DNA of 64,000 nt from Candidatus Saccharimonadota bacterium (lineage in GTDB: Bacteria > Patescibacteriota > Saccharimonadia > Saccharimonadales > Saccharimonadaceae): NCBI GenBank assembly GCA_016286785.1, contig JAEEUB010000002.1, positions 1-64,000 of the forward strand. Reading direction: 5' to 3'. The notes under the pieces were generated by a model. It saw nothing but the letters and a program-made list of their open reading frames with translations, had not been told where the DNA came from and ran no database searches. How positions within the stretch are numbered: the stretch's first letter is position 1; the number at the start of each line of letters is the position of its first letter. Positions 52,522-61,624 of this stretch are shown piece by piece. Both the position numbers and the translations under genes were made by a program.

Positions 52522-53706
52522 ATGAATAGAGTGCCACTTGCAGAGCGAATGAGGCCAAAAAAATTGTCGGAAGTAATAGGGCAAGACGAAATCGTTGGCG
52601 ACGGTAAAATTTTAACGGAAATAGTCAAAAAAGGCGAGCCGGTAAACCTCATTTTTTGGGGGCCGCCAGGGACTGGGAAAACCACGCTCGCCCGCATCTT
52701 GGCAAACGAATTTAAGGCTGACTTTGTAGAGATATCAGCAGTAACAGCCGGCAAAAAAGATGTAGAAGCGGTGGTAGCTCGCGCAAAGCTAAACTGGAAC
52801 CTAAAAACTCGCACCATATTATTTGTGGACGAAATACATAGGTTCAATAAGGCTCAACAGGACGCCTTTTTGCCGCATGTAGAATCTGGCTTAATTACTT
52901 TAATTGGCGCCACAACCGAGAACCCGTCGTTTGAGGTTATTTCGCCACTACTCAGCCGGTCGCGCGTGGTGGTTTTGGCTCCGCTATCAAAAGATGCAAT
53001 TATTGAGGTACTAAAAAGAGCAGTCAAGGCTGAAAAAGTCAGCCGCCGAGTTACTAAAAAAGCCTTAGATTATATCGCAGAGCTATCTGGTGGTGATGCT
53101 AGAAGTGCACTGGGGGATCTAGAGTTGGCCTTATCTCTAGCTGATAAAGTCGACGAAAAAGTGGTAATAGAAGCTGCTGGCAAAAAAGTCCCCGGCTACG
53201 ATAAGAAGGGTGATAAGCATTATGACACTATTTCTGCATTCATTAAATCAATGCGCGGTAGCGATGTAGATGCAGCACTTTATTACTTGGCACGGATGGT
53301 AGAATCTGGCGAAGACCCAAAGTTTATTGCTCGCAGAATGGTGATTTTTGCCTCTGAGGATATTGGTTTGGCCGGCAATGGAGCTCTCAGTCTAGCCACC
53401 GCTTGCTTTCAGGCTGTGGAGAGAGTCGGTATGCCAGAATCCGGGCTAATCCTAGCGCACACTTGTATCGCTTTGTCAAAATCCAAGAAAAACCGTGACT
53501 CAGCTGACGCATGGTATAAGGCCCTAGGCCTAGCAAAAAAAGCCCCAAACGAACCCGTTCCAATCTGGCTTCGCAACGCCCCGACAAAACTAATGAAAGA
53601 TTTAGGCTATGGCAAAGGGCAAAAATGGGAATCTGGTTTTCATTTAGATAAAAATTACTTACCAGATAGTATTAAAAACGAAAAAATATTTAAATCAACC
53701 CAGTAA
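52522..53706 (+). CDS. rarA: Replication-associated recombination protein A (RarA/MgsA, AAA+ ATPase)
   Basis: Acts at stalled replication forks. 394 aa: PLAERMRPKKLSEVIGQDEI start, Walker A GPPGTGKTT, Walker B LFVDEIHRFNKAQQD, sensor 1 GATTENPSF, sensor 2 GGDARSAL and the C-terminal tetramerisation domain. ATG 52522 is chosen; TATAAT lies 9 bases upstream, and the alternative ATG 52513 directly abuts the box. Confidence 0.95.
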   Translation: MNRVPLAERMRPKKLSEVIGQDEIVGDGKILTEIVKKGEPVNLIFWGPPGTGKTTLARILANEFKADFVEISAVTAGKKDVEAVVARAKLNWNLKTRTILFVDEIHRFNKAQQDAFLPHVESGLITLIGATTENPSFEVISPLLSRSRVVVLAPLSKDAIIEVLKRAVKAEKVSRRVTKKALDYIAELSGGDARSALGDLELALSLADKVDEKVVIEAAGKKVPGYDKKGDKHYDTISAFIKSMRGSDVDAALYYLARMVESGEDPKFIARRMVIFASEDIGLAGNGALSLATACFQAVERVGMPESGLILAHTCIALSKSKKNRDSADAWYKALGLAKKAPNEPVPIWLRNAPTKLMKDLGYGKGQKWESGFHLDKNYLPDSIKNEKIFKSTQ

Positions 53707-53768
53707 AATGCGTTTTTTTGTAACCCGATCATTCTGATCTATTTTGATATCAGAATCTAGGTGAAGGT

Positions 53769-54458
53769 TTAGCTCTCTAGTCCAGCCCTAAAATACATTT
53801 GCACGTATTCCCAACCCCAAGATAGATCAAATCCAGAGCTAGTATAGGAATTTAGTTTAAAATAGGGCATGCCATTGGCGAGTTTGGCGGTTTTAGCTGC
53901 ATTCTCCTTAATTTCAGCGAGCGGCTCATCATTTATGACGCAATTTTCAAATTGTTCGCCAAGCCCAACCTTTTTTCCAATATTAATCCAATAATCTTTA
54001 TCTAGTTTAGACATACCGGCTACGGCGGACTTCCCCGACTTTTTAAAATAATCGTTCCAAACCGAAGTAACCGCCAGATTGTAATAGTCCCAAAACTTAT
54101 CTTCATTTTTGGCGCAGTACGTAGCAACTGCTGAGTAGCGCGAATTTATCGGATTAGTTTCTCCGTACTCATAAAGAAAATCGGAAATTCTAACCTCATA
54201 CAAAATATCATTTTCCTCAAGATATTTCTTAAACTCATCCTCGTGTTCAACGATGGCATTTTCGAACGCAATACAGTATGGACAAACCAAATCCGAATAA
54301 ATAATAAAATAGTTTTTCGCATCAATATTGCCAACGGTAGTTTTTTCATCCCAAACCTTATCAGCATTGGATGGCTTAGTGTTCATGCTGGCCGAAATCG
54401 CAAAAATTATCAAAACCACAATGCTAACTATACCTAAAATTCTAAGCGCTTTTTTCAT
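53769..54458 (-). CDS. DsbA-like membrane-anchored thiol-disulfide oxidoreductase
   Basis: 229 aa. N-terminal membrane helix (about 5-24), then a thioredoxin fold with an inserted helical domain as in DsbA/BdbD. Active site CPYC at 59-62 (SDLVCPYCIAFENA), cis-Pro loop NGMPYF near 195. It should make or shuffle disulfides outside the cell. The start at 54458 has AAAAAGGAG. It overlaps the upstream membrane gene by 17 bases, so the pair is co-translated. Confidence 0.88.
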   Translation of the reverse strand: MKKALRILGIVSIVVLIIFAISASMNTKPSNADKVWDEKTTVGNIDAKNYFIIYSDLVCPYCIAFENAIVEHEDEFKKYLEENDILYEVRISDFLYEYGETNPINSRYSAVATYCAKNEDKFWDYYNLAVTSVWNDYFKKSGKSAVAGMSKLDKDYWINIGKKVGLGEQFENCVINDEPLAEIKENAAKTAKLANGMPYFKLNSYTSSGFDLSWGWEYVQMYFRAGLES

Positions 54459-55050
54459 CTTTCTCCTTTTTGCGTGCAAGATACTTTTCATTAATTATTG
54501 TAACATATACTTCTTCGCCAAGGCGTTTTAAAGATAAAACAGCAATTAGTGTTGCTAAAACCGTAATTATAGCTGAAACGTTGCTCACAACAGTTAGACT
54601 ACTAGTGGAAAACAGTACCCCAAAAAGCGGGGTTAGAAGCGTGGTGCCACAAGTTGGGCACCCCGCCCCTAGAGCTATCAGCCCAGTAATAATGCCAGCA
54701 CGTTCGATATTGGCGGCGTTTTGTTCTTTTTTCTTACCCCAGAGCAAAACGATAAGACCAATCAAAACACCTTGCAGTAGGGATAGTAGAAAAATGGGTA
54801 TCCAATCCAGAAAAACCTGATTGACGCCAAAAATTGCAATAAAACTACTCCAAATGATTTGTAAATTTGCAGGAAAACCCAAAACACCCATTAGTTCGAA
54901 CTTTGAAAAACCTCCTTGGAGCAAATTCATTAGTAATCCAAAAAAGAAAAAGCTTGGCAAAAAACCATACCAAAATCGCTTTTCTTTAGTCGCGAGCAGA
55001 ATCCCTTTACCCGCCAAAACAAATTCGTCGCACCACTTCCTCCAATTCAT
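54442..55050 (-). CDS. Multi-pass membrane protein with CPTC motif, partner of DsbA-like protein
   Basis: 202 aa with about five to six helices (about 30-46, 65-82, 86-105, 118-130, 132-150 and 155-175). A CxxC pair (Cys131-Pro-Thr-Cys134, in GAGCPTCGTTLL) lies at a membrane helix boundary. Co-translation with the DsbA-like gene suggests it re-oxidises or reduces that protein, a role played by DsbB, VKOR or DsbD elsewhere, though I do not recognise it as any of these. TATAAT ends 6 bases before ATG 55050 (leaderless). Confidence 0.75.
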   Translation of the reverse strand: MNWRKWCDEFVLAGKGILLATKEKRFWYGFLPSFFFFGLLMNLLQGGFSKFELMGVLGFPANLQIIWSSFIAIFGVNQVFLDWIPIFLLSLLQGVLIGLIVLLWGKKKEQNAANIERAGIITGLIALGAGCPTCGTTLLTPLFGVLFSTSSLTVVSNVSAIITVLATLIAVLSLKRLGEEVYVTIINEKYLARKKEKDEKSA

Positions 55051-55208
55051 ATGATAATTATAACACAAAAAATCCTTTCAAAATTGTTTATGGAACAAAA
55101 TAAAAATAAGAAAAGTCAAGCATAAAGTGTTCGGTTTTTTCCAGCCACCTCTGTAATTAGCGTGACTATTGGAAAATATTAGACAATAAAGAATTTTAAA
55201 AAACAAGC

Positions 55209-55236
55209 TTGACAGTCATTTTGCCTATGCTAAAAT
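55209..55236 (+). promoter_or_regulatory. Promoter of the structured RNA
   Basis: TTGACA (55209-55214), 16 bases, extended -10 TGCTAAAAT (hexamer 55231-55236). The expected start is about 55243. Confidence 0.75.
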
Positions 55237-55242
55237 GAAGCT

Positions 55243-55377
55243 AAGGTTTGGACCTGATCCGACGTTGAAAGGGGCCTGAACCTAGGGGAGTAGGGTGGAG
55301 AGTGTAGAGTTATTTTGACTAATAAACCACCTGGAAATTAGAATTAGAAACCCGTTGCATGACCTGGCGGGTTTTTA
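55243..55377 (+). ncRNA. Structured non-coding RNA or riboswitch-like leader, unassigned
   Basis: No reading frame, but a good promoter, at least two hairpins and an intrinsic terminator. Hairpin 1: AGGTTTGG.CC with GG.CTGAACCT. Hairpin 2: GGGTGG with CCACCT, enclosing TTATT/AATAA. Between them is AGGGGAGTAGGG; GGGGAGTAG also occurs in yybP-ykoY (Mn2+) riboswitches, and CTAGG there could pair with CCTGG inside the terminator loop. The next gene is a cell-wall hydrolase. It is not SRP RNA, RNase P RNA or tmRNA by their hallmark motifs. Confidence 0.65.
55348..55377 (+). terminator. Terminator of the structured RNA
   Basis: AAACCCG and CGGGTTT stem with TTTATAT. The loop contains GACCTGG, which could instead pair with the upstream CTAGG, so regulated readthrough into the Rpf-like gene is conceivable. 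Confidence 0.75.
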
Positions 55378-55406
55378 TATTGTTTAAGTTATGATATAAT
55401 GTACTT

Positions 55407-56444
55407 ATGAGACTTTCGCGTAAGACTGACCAAGTTCTCGTTTTATCCGTTATTCTAATAATCGTCTTTTTTGCGGCGAGTTTTTTAAAACTCCACTCCG
55501 GACTAACTTATGCAGAAGGTGAAAACGAAGCTTACGTGGAGTCAGATGCTCATTTCGTCACATTTTATGATGATGACGACGCAAAACTCACGGTTAAAAC
55601 AGAGGCGAAGACCGTAGAGGAAGCTCTGGCTCGGGCCGGATACATAATTAATGAAGGCGACATCGTCGAGCCAAAATTAAGCGATTCTATTAATGCGGAT
55701 AATTTCTTTATTAATATTCATCGCGCGCGCCCTGTGCTCGTCAAAGACAATAAAGCCGAAAAATGCATCATGACGGCAAGTTATGACATGCGCAAAATTG
55801 CAGAGGATGCCGGCTTCACCTTATACGACGGCGACGAGGTAAATCTGATACCTAATGTTTTTTCCTTGGAGACTGGCGCAGCCAATATCTACCAAATCAA
55901 TAGGAACGGTGGCCGCACCTTGACCGTAGACGAAGAAATTCCATTTGGCGAAGAAAAAGTCACAGATTACAATCTAGCAACCGGAACCTCCGAAGTAAAA
56001 CAACTCGGTGAAGTGGGCGCTAAAAAATCCTATTACAATGTCTTATATATAAACGGCGAAGAAGTATCTAGAGAATTAATTAAGGAAGAGATTGTTAGGG
56101 AGCCAGTCCCTAGGATTGTTGCGGTAGGCGCTAAAAAGTCCATTCCGCCAGAGTGGGGAACTTGTGCGGACTGGGCTCGTGCGGCAGGAGTTTCGGAAGC
56201 AGATATGCCAAACGCTCTCGATCTTATTTACCGTGAGAGCGGCTGTAGGGTAGATGCCGCCAACGCTTCTTCTGGAGCCTATGGCATTCCTCAGGCTCTA
56301 CCAGGTAGCAAAATGGCTTCTGCTGGTTCGGATTGGCAAACCAATCCAGTCACTCAAATCCGCTGGATGATTGGATATGTAAACGGGCGTTATGGTGGCT
56401 GGAGCCAAGCTGCAGCCTGGTGGCATTCTCATGGTTGGTACTAA
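55407..56444 (+). CDS. Resuscitation-promoting-factor-like protein (DUF348-G5-lysozyme fold)
   Basis: Extracytoplasmic muralytic enzyme. 345 aa: N-terminal membrane helix or signal anchor (about 10-30), two DUF348 repeats (about 50-150), a G5 domain (about 170-235) and a C-terminal lysozyme/transglycosylase-like domain (about 247-345) with candidate catalytic Glu277 in IYRESGC, followed by SGAYGIPQALPG. Cys253 and Cys280 may pair. The order is that of Gram-positive Rpf/YabE proteins. TATAAT ends 6 bases before ATG (leaderless). The last codons overlap rsmA by 14 bases. Confidence 0.9.
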   Translation: MRLSRKTDQVLVLSVILIIVFFAASFLKLHSGLTYAEGENEAYVESDAHFVTFYDDDDAKLTVKTEAKTVEEALARAGYIINEGDIVEPKLSDSINADNFFINIHRARPVLVKDNKAEKCIMTASYDMRKIAEDAGFTLYDGDEVNLIPNVFSLETGAANIYQINRNGGRTLTVDEEIPFGEEKVTDYNLATGTSEVKQLGEVGAKKSYYNVLYINGEEVSRELIKEEIVREPVPRIVAVGAKKSIPPEWGTCADWARAAGVSEADMPNALDLIYRESGCRVDAANASSGAYGIPQALPGSKMASAGSDWQTNPVTQIRWMIGYVNGRYGGWSQAAAWWHSHGWY

Positions 56445-57192
56445 TAAGGCGCTAGGCCAACATTGGCTCAAAAATCGAGCTATCCTTGACGAGATAGCTG
56501 ATTTGACGGCAAGCGAAGGCGATGGTAATTTGTGTCTTGAAATTGGCCCAGGATTAGGATTTTTAACCTCGTCACTTTTAAAGCGATTTAAGAAAGTAAT
56601 AGCGGTAGAGTATGATGAGCGCCTAGCGACTAATCTTCCAAATTCCTTCCCGGGCAAAAATTTAGAGGTAGTACACGGAGATATCCTGCGTTATGACTTT
56701 AGCTGTATAAAAGAGCCCTATGCTGTGGCTGGTAATATACCATATTATATAACGAGTCCTATTATCGAAAAACTCTTAAAAGCGGAAAATCCCCCAAAAA
56801 GAATAGTACTCCTAGTTCAAAAAGAGGTAGCAGAGCGAATCACTAGCGAAAAAGAAACACAGCTATCTCTGTTCGTTAAAGATAGAGCCAATGTTTTTGC
56901 CGGGCCGTTAGTTAAAAAGGATGAGTTTACTCCTCCGCCAAAAGTAGATAGCAAAATAGTTGTGATGGAGCCTCATCCAAGGCAAGTTGATGACGAGGTT
57001 TTTGAACTAATAAAGCAGGGATTCGCGATGCCACGTAAGAAATTGATTCATAATTTAGCGAAGCTCACTGACGAAATAAAACTTAAGCAACTATTTTTCG
57101 AACTAGGTATAGATAAGGACGTTCGACCAGGCGATCTTAACCTTGACGATTGGAAAAAATTACGAGTTTTAATGTCTTCCCTAAAAAGCTAG
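56431..57192 (+). CDS. rsmA: 16S rRNA (A1518/A1519-N6) dimethyltransferase
   Basis: KsgA methylates two adenines near the 3' end of 16S rRNA. 253 aa: KALGQHWLKNRAI, motif I LEIGPGLGFLT, motif II VIAVEYDERL, motif IV GNIPYYITSPI, and the FTPPPKVDSKIV block. It starts inside the end of the Rpf-like gene (ATG 56431, 14-base overlap). The next gene, serS, has its own promoter. Confidence 0.95.
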   Translation: MVGTNKALGQHWLKNRAILDEIADLTASEGDGNLCLEIGPGLGFLTSSLLKRFKKVIAVEYDERLATNLPNSFPGKNLEVVHGDILRYDFSCIKEPYAVAGNIPYYITSPIIEKLLKAENPPKRIVLLVQKEVAERITSEKETQLSLFVKDRANVFAGPLVKKDEFTPPPKVDSKIVVMEPHPRQVDDEVFELIKQGFAMPRKKLIHNLAKLTDEIKLKQLFFELGIDKDVRPGDLNLDDWKKLRVLMSSLKS

Positions 57193-57225
57193 ATAATGAT
57201 TCTAGATGTGCTATAATGAGGCTAT

Positions 57226-58470
57226 ATGTTAGATGTGAAGTTTATTAGAGACAATCTACAGCTTGTGGAAAAGTCGGCTCGTGAAAAAGGATACGAGATT
57301 GATGTTAAAAGAGTTTTAACTCTAGACGATGAGCGTAAAAAAGAGCTCGCAAAGGTTGAGGATTTAAGAAGAAAACGCAATGAAATCGCAGCCAAGATGA
57401 AGGGCGGAAAACCCGACCCAGAGTTAATAGCTGAAGGAAAAGAGGTCAAAAACGAATTACTAAAGCTAGAAGCGGATTTAGAACGGGTAGAATCGGAATA
57501 TCACCAGGCGCAAAAATCTATCCCAAATATTATCTTTGATGACGTGCCGCTGGGAGGCGAAGAATGCTCGGTAGAAATCAAAAACTGGGGCGAAAAAAAG
57601 AGTGGCGGAGTGGACCATCTCGACTACGCCGTCAGTAGAGACTGGGTAGACTTTGAACGTGGCGCCAAGGTTGCGGGAACAAAATTCTACTATCTTAAAA
57701 ATGAACTAGCGCTTCTAGAAAACGCCCTAATTCAATTCGGGCTTAAAAAAGTTCTAGAAAAAGGGTTTAAGTTTGTCACCGTGCCAGACCTAGTATCATC
57801 TAAAGTTTTAGAAGGGACAGGATTTAATCCGCGCACTAGCGACCAAAGTGACGAATACTTTATTGAGAGTGAGGACCTCGCCCTAATCGCTACCGCAGAA
57901 ATCGCTTTAACTGGCTACCACATGGACGAAATTATAGATGAAAAAGACTTACCACTTTTGTATGCTGGCCTTTCGGCCTGTTTTAGGAAAGAGGCAGGAG
58001 CGGCCGGTAAGCATAACAGAGGCCTATTTAGGGTTCACCAATTCAATAAGCTGGAAATGTACGTATTCTGCCTGCCAGAGAAATCTAAAGAGATGCACGA
58101 AATGATTCTCGCTACAGAAGAAGAAATTTGGCAGGAATTAGGCATCCCATACCGCGTAATCAACATTGCGGCCGGAGATTTAGGCGCCCCAGCAGCCAAA
58201 AAATATGATGTCGAATATTGGTCACCTGTCGATAGCTGCTACCGCGAGCTAACTAGTTGCAGCAACTGTACTGATTATCAGGCTCGAAACCTAAATATTC
58301 GTGTTCGTCGTAGCGATGGCTCCGTAGAGGTTTTACATACATTGAATGGTACGGCAGTTTCTCTAGCGCGCACGATGGTAGCCGTAATCGAAAACTACGC
58401 CGTAAAAGGTGGTAAATTGAAAGTTCCAGAAGTTTTGAAGCCATATTTAAATAATAAGGAGGAGATCTAA
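57226..58470 (+). CDS. serS: Seryl-tRNA synthetase
   Basis: Class II synthetase, 414 aa. N-terminal coiled-coil arm (about 30-100), motif 2 FRKEAGAAGKHNRGLFRVHQF, motif 3 LNGTAVSLARTMVAVIEN. The TAEIALTGYH block gives the serine site. TATAAT lies 8 bases before ATG. hpf follows by 0 bases. Confidence 0.96.
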   Translation: MLDVKFIRDNLQLVEKSAREKGYEIDVKRVLTLDDERKKELAKVEDLRRKRNEIAAKMKGGKPDPELIAEGKEVKNELLKLEADLERVESEYHQAQKSIPNIIFDDVPLGGEECSVEIKNWGEKKSGGVDHLDYAVSRDWVDFERGAKVAGTKFYYLKNELALLENALIQFGLKKVLEKGFKFVTVPDLVSSKVLEGTGFNPRTSDQSDEYFIESEDLALIATAEIALTGYHMDEIIDEKDLPLLYAGLSACFRKEAGAAGKHNRGLFRVHQFNKLEMYVFCLPEKSKEMHEMILATEEEIWQELGIPYRVINIAAGDLGAPAAKKYDVEYWSPVDSCYRELTSCSNCTDYQARNLNIRVRRSDGSVEVLHTLNGTAVSLARTMVAVIENYAVKGGKLKVPEVLKPYLNNKEEI

Positions 58471-58833
58471 ATGATCGAAAAAATAGAGATTAGTGGTAAT
58501 GGATATAAAATTGATGATTCGTTCCGTAAATACACAACCAAGAGACTAGGCAAACTCGATCGTTACCTACCACGAAATGCTAAAAAGGACGTAGTATTTA
58601 AGGTGGTAGTAACAGAAATCGGCAAAGGTAAGAATGAAAAATATTCTATTTCGGCAGCAATGGAGATTCCGGGTGGCAAAGTATTGGCGGCAAAAGACGA
58701 ATGTTCGAATGTCTTTACAGGCGTAGATTTAGTTGAGGCTAAACTAACTGGTCAAATCAGGCGTTACAAACTTGAATCTCAGCCACATCGCCAAAAAAGA
58801 AATTGGCGCAGTCTCTTTATCCGAAGAAAATAA
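58471..58833 (+). CDS. hpf: Ribosome hibernation-promoting factor (HPF/RaiA family, short)
   Basis: 120-aa HPF/YfiA domain (beta-alpha-beta-beta-beta-alpha) starting IEISGNGYKIDDSFRKYTTKRL and ending in a basic tail. It lacks the C-terminal dimerisation domain of long HPF. It binds the 30S decoding site in stationary phase. A strong AAGGAGGAG site and coupling to serS suggest good expression. Confidence 0.9.
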   Translation: MIEKIEISGNGYKIDDSFRKYTTKRLGKLDRYLPRNAKKDVVFKVVVTEIGKGKNEKYSISAAMEIPGGKVLAAKDECSNVFTGVDLVEAKLTGQIRRYKLESQPHRQKRNWRSLFIRRK

Positions 58834-58864
58834 TATGATAGAATAGGGGGAAGATTGGAGAAAT

Positions 58865-61615
58865 ATGGCGAGAAAAGAAAAGAAACCGACCGATAAGTTG
58901 GCCGACAAAACAGCACTCACTAAATTTTTACAGGGCGTATTTGGCGATGCGCAAAAGAAGATTTTGCGTCGCTTATGGAAAAAGGCTCAAGAGATTAATA
59001 AACTAGAGCCAAAATACGAAAAAATGTCCGACGAAGAGCTGAAGGCTCAAACTGATATATTCCGTGCAAAGATTGACAAGGCTTTAAAAAAGTCAAAAAC
59101 CGAGCAGGGTATAAATAAAAAAGGCAAGAAGCGCCGTACTCGCACGCCAATTGACGACACCAAAATACTAAATGAACTTCTCCCAGAGGTATTTGCGGTA
59201 GCTCGTGAGGCCTCTAAGCGCGTAACTGGGCTCCGACCTTATGATGTGCAACTAATCGGTGGCATGGTACTCCATGAAGGAGCCGTAGCGGAGATGAAAA
59301 CCGGCGAAGGTAAGACCTTGGTTGCGATGCTTCCAGCTTATTTAAATGGCTTAACCAGGCGCGGCGTACACGTGGTCACGGTAAACGATTACCTAGCCCA
59401 GCGTGATGCCGGCTGGAATGGCCCAATCTATGATTTTCTTGGCCTTTCGGTAGGCGTAATTATTAACGAAGCGTCATTTATCTACGATCCAGAATATGAA
59501 AATGAAGAACATGACGACGAAAGATTTTTGCATCTAAAGCCAGCCACTCGTAAAGAGGCCTATGCCGCAGACGTTACGTATGGTACTAATAACGAGTTTG
59601 GATTCGATTACTTGCGCGATAACATGACCAGCGAGGTGCAGTATTTAAGGCAACGCGAGCTAAACTTTGCCATCGTAGATGAGGTAGACTCAATCTTAAT
59701 TGATGAGGCTAGAACGCCACTCATCATCTCGGCACCAGCCGGCGACAACCCAGAATCTTACTATCAATTTGCAAAAGTAGCAGCACGTTTAACGCCGGAC
59801 GACTACATTTTCGATGAAAAACGTCGCTCTGTTACCCTAACGGATGCGGGTATCGAGAAAGTCCAGAAAATCCTAGGTGTTGATAATCTTTATTCCACTA
59901 AAAATACTCGCCTCGTCTACCATCTAGAGCAAGCAATTCGTGCCGAAATCATCTTTAAACGTGATAAAGATTACGTAGTTACAAACTCTGGCGAAGTTAT
60001 TATTGTGGATGAACATACGGGCCGCCTGATGCAGGGTAGGCGATATAATGAGGGATTACACCAGGCCATCGAGGCTAAAGAGGGCGTAGCCGTAAAACAG
60101 GAATCAATGACGTTAGCCACAATCTCGTTCCAGAATTTCTTTAGGCTATACAAAAAACTATCTGGCATGACTGGCACGGCCTTTACGGAGGCGGAGGAAT
60201 TCCAACAGATCTATGCACTAGACGTAATTCAGATTCCGCCCAACAAACCAATTGCCCGCGTCGATAAAGATGACTTAATCTATAAAACCAAAGCCGGTAA
60301 ATTGAAAGCTATCGCAAGCGAGATTAAAAAATATCACGAAAAAGGGCAGCCAGTCCTAGTCGGCTCTGGCTCTATCGCCAACAACGAAGAGATTGCCAAC
60401 TATCTTGACCAGTTCAATTTACCATACGAAATCTTAAACGCTAAAAACAACGAGCGCGAGGCGGCAATTATTGCAAAAGCTGGTGAAAAGGGCGCAATTA
60501 CCCTCGCCACCAACATGGCCGGGCGTGGTACGGATATCAAACTCGGTAAAGGTGTACGTGAGCTAGGCGGTTTAGTAGTAATCGGCTCTGAGCGGCACGA
60601 CGCTAGGCGCATTGACAATCAGCTACGTGGACGTGGTGGGCGCCAGGGAGACCCAGGTACTACGCAATTCTTTGTTAGCTGCGAGGATGATTTGATGCGG
60701 ATTTTCCAGGGTGACAGGGTTAAAATGTTAATGACTAGGCTCGGCGTAGACGAAGACACGCCCATTCAAACTAAGGCCATCTCTAAAACTTTAGAAGCCG
60801 CACAAAAACGTATCGAGGGATTCAACTTTGATTCCCGCAAAAACGTCGTGCAATACGATAATGTAATTAATCGTCATCGTAAAGTCGTCTATATGATGCG
60901 CCGCAAAATTTTGGAAGGCGAAGAAATCTATCCAGAAATTAAACGCCTAATGCGCGATGAAGTTAAAACTTTGACCGAGTTTTCGTCTAGAGTCAATAAA
61001 AACTTTGATGCAGAGTTTAAGGCTGTATTCGATTTCGATGATGATTTAATTCGTGGAATCGGCCTCATGCGTAAGGAAAAGGAACGTTATAAATTTGCAC
61101 TAGAAGCCGTAGAAGAAGCGTATCACGCCAAAGAGATTGAGTTTGGTGAAGAAACGATGCGCAAAATCGAACGCGAAGTATATCTAAAGGTTTTAGATGC
61201 ATTGTGGATGCAGCACCTAGAGAATATGCAACATTTGCGTGAAGGTATTCATTGGCGCAGTGTTGGCCAGCGTGATCCGCTAGTCGAATATCGAAGTGAA
61301 TCGCAAAAACTGTTTGATGGTCTCCAACGTAATTTGCGCGAAGAAGTTCTAAAGATTCTACTCACAATTACTCCTGCAGAAGCAGCCGCTGATGATGTAA
61401 CGGACGGTGAAGAATACGAATCCGAGCTAACCAAGATGGCAGAAGGCCAAACCGAAAGAGGTGTTAATGAGATTTCTAAAGGCGAAAGAAATCTTGACGA
61501 TGAATTTAAAAAGAATACAGCTAGCGGCAAAGTAAAAAAAGTTGCCGCCAGGAAACCTTCAAAAAAATCCGCTACCAAAAAGCACAAGAAAGCCCATAAA
61601 AAGGGTCGTAGATAA
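58865..61615 (+). CDS. secA: Preprotein translocase ATPase SecA
   Basis: Drives protein export through SecYEG. 916 aa: Walker A GEGKTLVA, Walker B VDEVDSILIDEA, GTAFTEAEEF, NMAGRGTDI and RGGRQGDPG motifs. Two basic additions are seen: an insert at about 75-97 (GINKKGKKRRTRT) in the N-terminal region, and a Lys-rich C-terminus (about 885-916) in place of the zinc-binding SEC-C motif. GGAG upstream of ATG. Confidence 0.96.
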   Translation: MARKEKKPTDKLADKTALTKFLQGVFGDAQKKILRRLWKKAQEINKLEPKYEKMSDEELKAQTDIFRAKIDKALKKSKTEQGINKKGKKRRTRTPIDDTKILNELLPEVFAVAREASKRVTGLRPYDVQLIGGMVLHEGAVAEMKTGEGKTLVAMLPAYLNGLTRRGVHVVTVNDYLAQRDAGWNGPIYDFLGLSVGVIINEASFIYDPEYENEEHDDERFLHLKPATRKEAYAADVTYGTNNEFGFDYLRDNMTSEVQYLRQRELNFAIVDEVDSILIDEARTPLIISAPAGDNPESYYQFAKVAARLTPDDYIFDEKRRSVTLTDAGIEKVQKILGVDNLYSTKNTRLVYHLEQAIRAEIIFKRDKDYVVTNSGEVIIVDEHTGRLMQGRRYNEGLHQAIEAKEGVAVKQESMTLATISFQNFFRLYKKLSGMTGTAFTEAEEFQQIYALDVIQIPPNKPIARVDKDDLIYKTKAGKLKAIASEIKKYHEKGQPVLVGSGSIANNEEIANYLDQFNLPYEILNAKNNEREAAIIAKAGEKGAITLATNMAGRGTDIKLGKGVRELGGLVVIGSERHDARRIDNQLRGRGGRQGDPGTTQFFVSCEDDLMRIFQGDRVKMLMTRLGVDEDTPIQTKAISKTLEAAQKRIEGFNFDSRKNVVQYDNVINRHRKVVYMMRRKILEGEEIYPEIKRLMRDEVKTLTEFSSRVNKNFDAEFKAVFDFDDDLIRGIGLMRKEKERYKFALEAVEEAYHAKEIEFGEETMRKIEREVYLKVLDALWMQHLENMQHLREGIHWRSVGQRDPLVEYRSESQKLFDGLQRNLREEVLKILLTITPAEAAADDVTDGEEYESELTKMAEGQTERGVNEISKGERNLDDEFKKNTASGKVKKVAARKPSKKSATKKHKKAHKKGRR

Positions 61616-61624
61616 ACGCGCATC

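Noticed and set aside
51969..52847. 292-aa minus-strand ORF
   Set aside because: Only the last 155 codons (start 52436, with TAAGGAG) look like protein. The upstream part is the shadow of rarA.
53731..53756. Hairpin ATTCTGAT/ATCAGAAT as terminator between rarA and the DsbA-like gene
   Set aside because: The stem is short and AT-rich and has no T-run on either strand.
55243..55377. SRP (4.5S) RNA, RNase P RNA, tmRNA or T-box leader
   Set aside because: The hallmark motifs of SRP, RNase P and tmRNA are missing. AGGGTGG resembles part of a T-box antiterminator, but ACCGCG does not follow and no synthetase gene is next.
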